DNA of 5,275 nucleotides, taken from positions 1-5,275 of the forward strand of contig JAICWX010000485.1 of the NCBI GenBank assembly GCA_025934635.1, read 5' to 3'. This stretch comes from Streptosporangiaceae bacterium. Lineage in GTDB: Bacteria > Actinomycetota > Actinomycetes > Streptosporangiales > Streptosporangiaceae. Both the position numbers and the translations under genes were made by a program. The notes below the pieces were generated by a model. That model worked only from the letters and a program-made list of their open reading frames with translations, was not told where the DNA came from and searched no databases. This document shows, one piece after another, positions 5,263 through 5,275 of the stretch. Position 1 is the stretch's first letter. Every line of letters starts with the position of its first letter.

Positions 5263-5275
5263 ACCCGCGCTGTTA

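Overview
The window is very GC-rich, its genes use G/C in almost every third codon position, and several genes start with GTG. This points to an actinomycete, probably a Streptomyces-like genus; the species cannot be told from the sequence.

Layout. (1) Positions 1-796, plus strand: the C-terminal part of a membrane-anchored GGDEF diguanylate cyclase, probably cut by the window edge. (2) 797 to about 1508: roughly 700 bases with no convincing gene, containing several hairpins and palindromes. (3) About 1509-5210: a candidate mobile element of about 3.7 kb. It carries three tightly coupled minus-strand genes read from right to left: a canonical tyrosine recombinase (5033-3909), a small XRE/Cro-type helix-turn-helix protein (3909-3562), and a second recombinase-like protein with six CxxC pairs at its N terminus (3565-2060). 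A 92-residue protein of unknown function (1919-1641) follows 140 bases downstream. (4) 5211-5275: a short, less GC-rich stretch with one more copy of a 13-base palindrome.

How it fits together. The recombinase / HTH / recombinase order with stop-start overlaps resembles the three-gene recombination modules of Tn554-type elements and, less closely, recombinase-in-trio (RIT) elements. Several short sequence blocks occur in the same order and inverted orientation at both flanks of the cassette. One is an exact 12-base repeat (1527-1538 and 5151-5162). Another is a core-site-like structure, two arms around a 7-8 base spacer, at 1597-1630 and 5054-5086. The right-hand core-like site is a 13-base inverted repeat (11/13 match) around 7 bases, directly upstream of the first recombinase gene. 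It could be the recombinase crossover site, the HTH protein's operator, or both. The proposed layout is a self-contained transposable element whose HTH protein regulates or assists two recombinases acting at inverted ends. The gene calls are strong, the end mapping is moderate, and the mechanism is inference.
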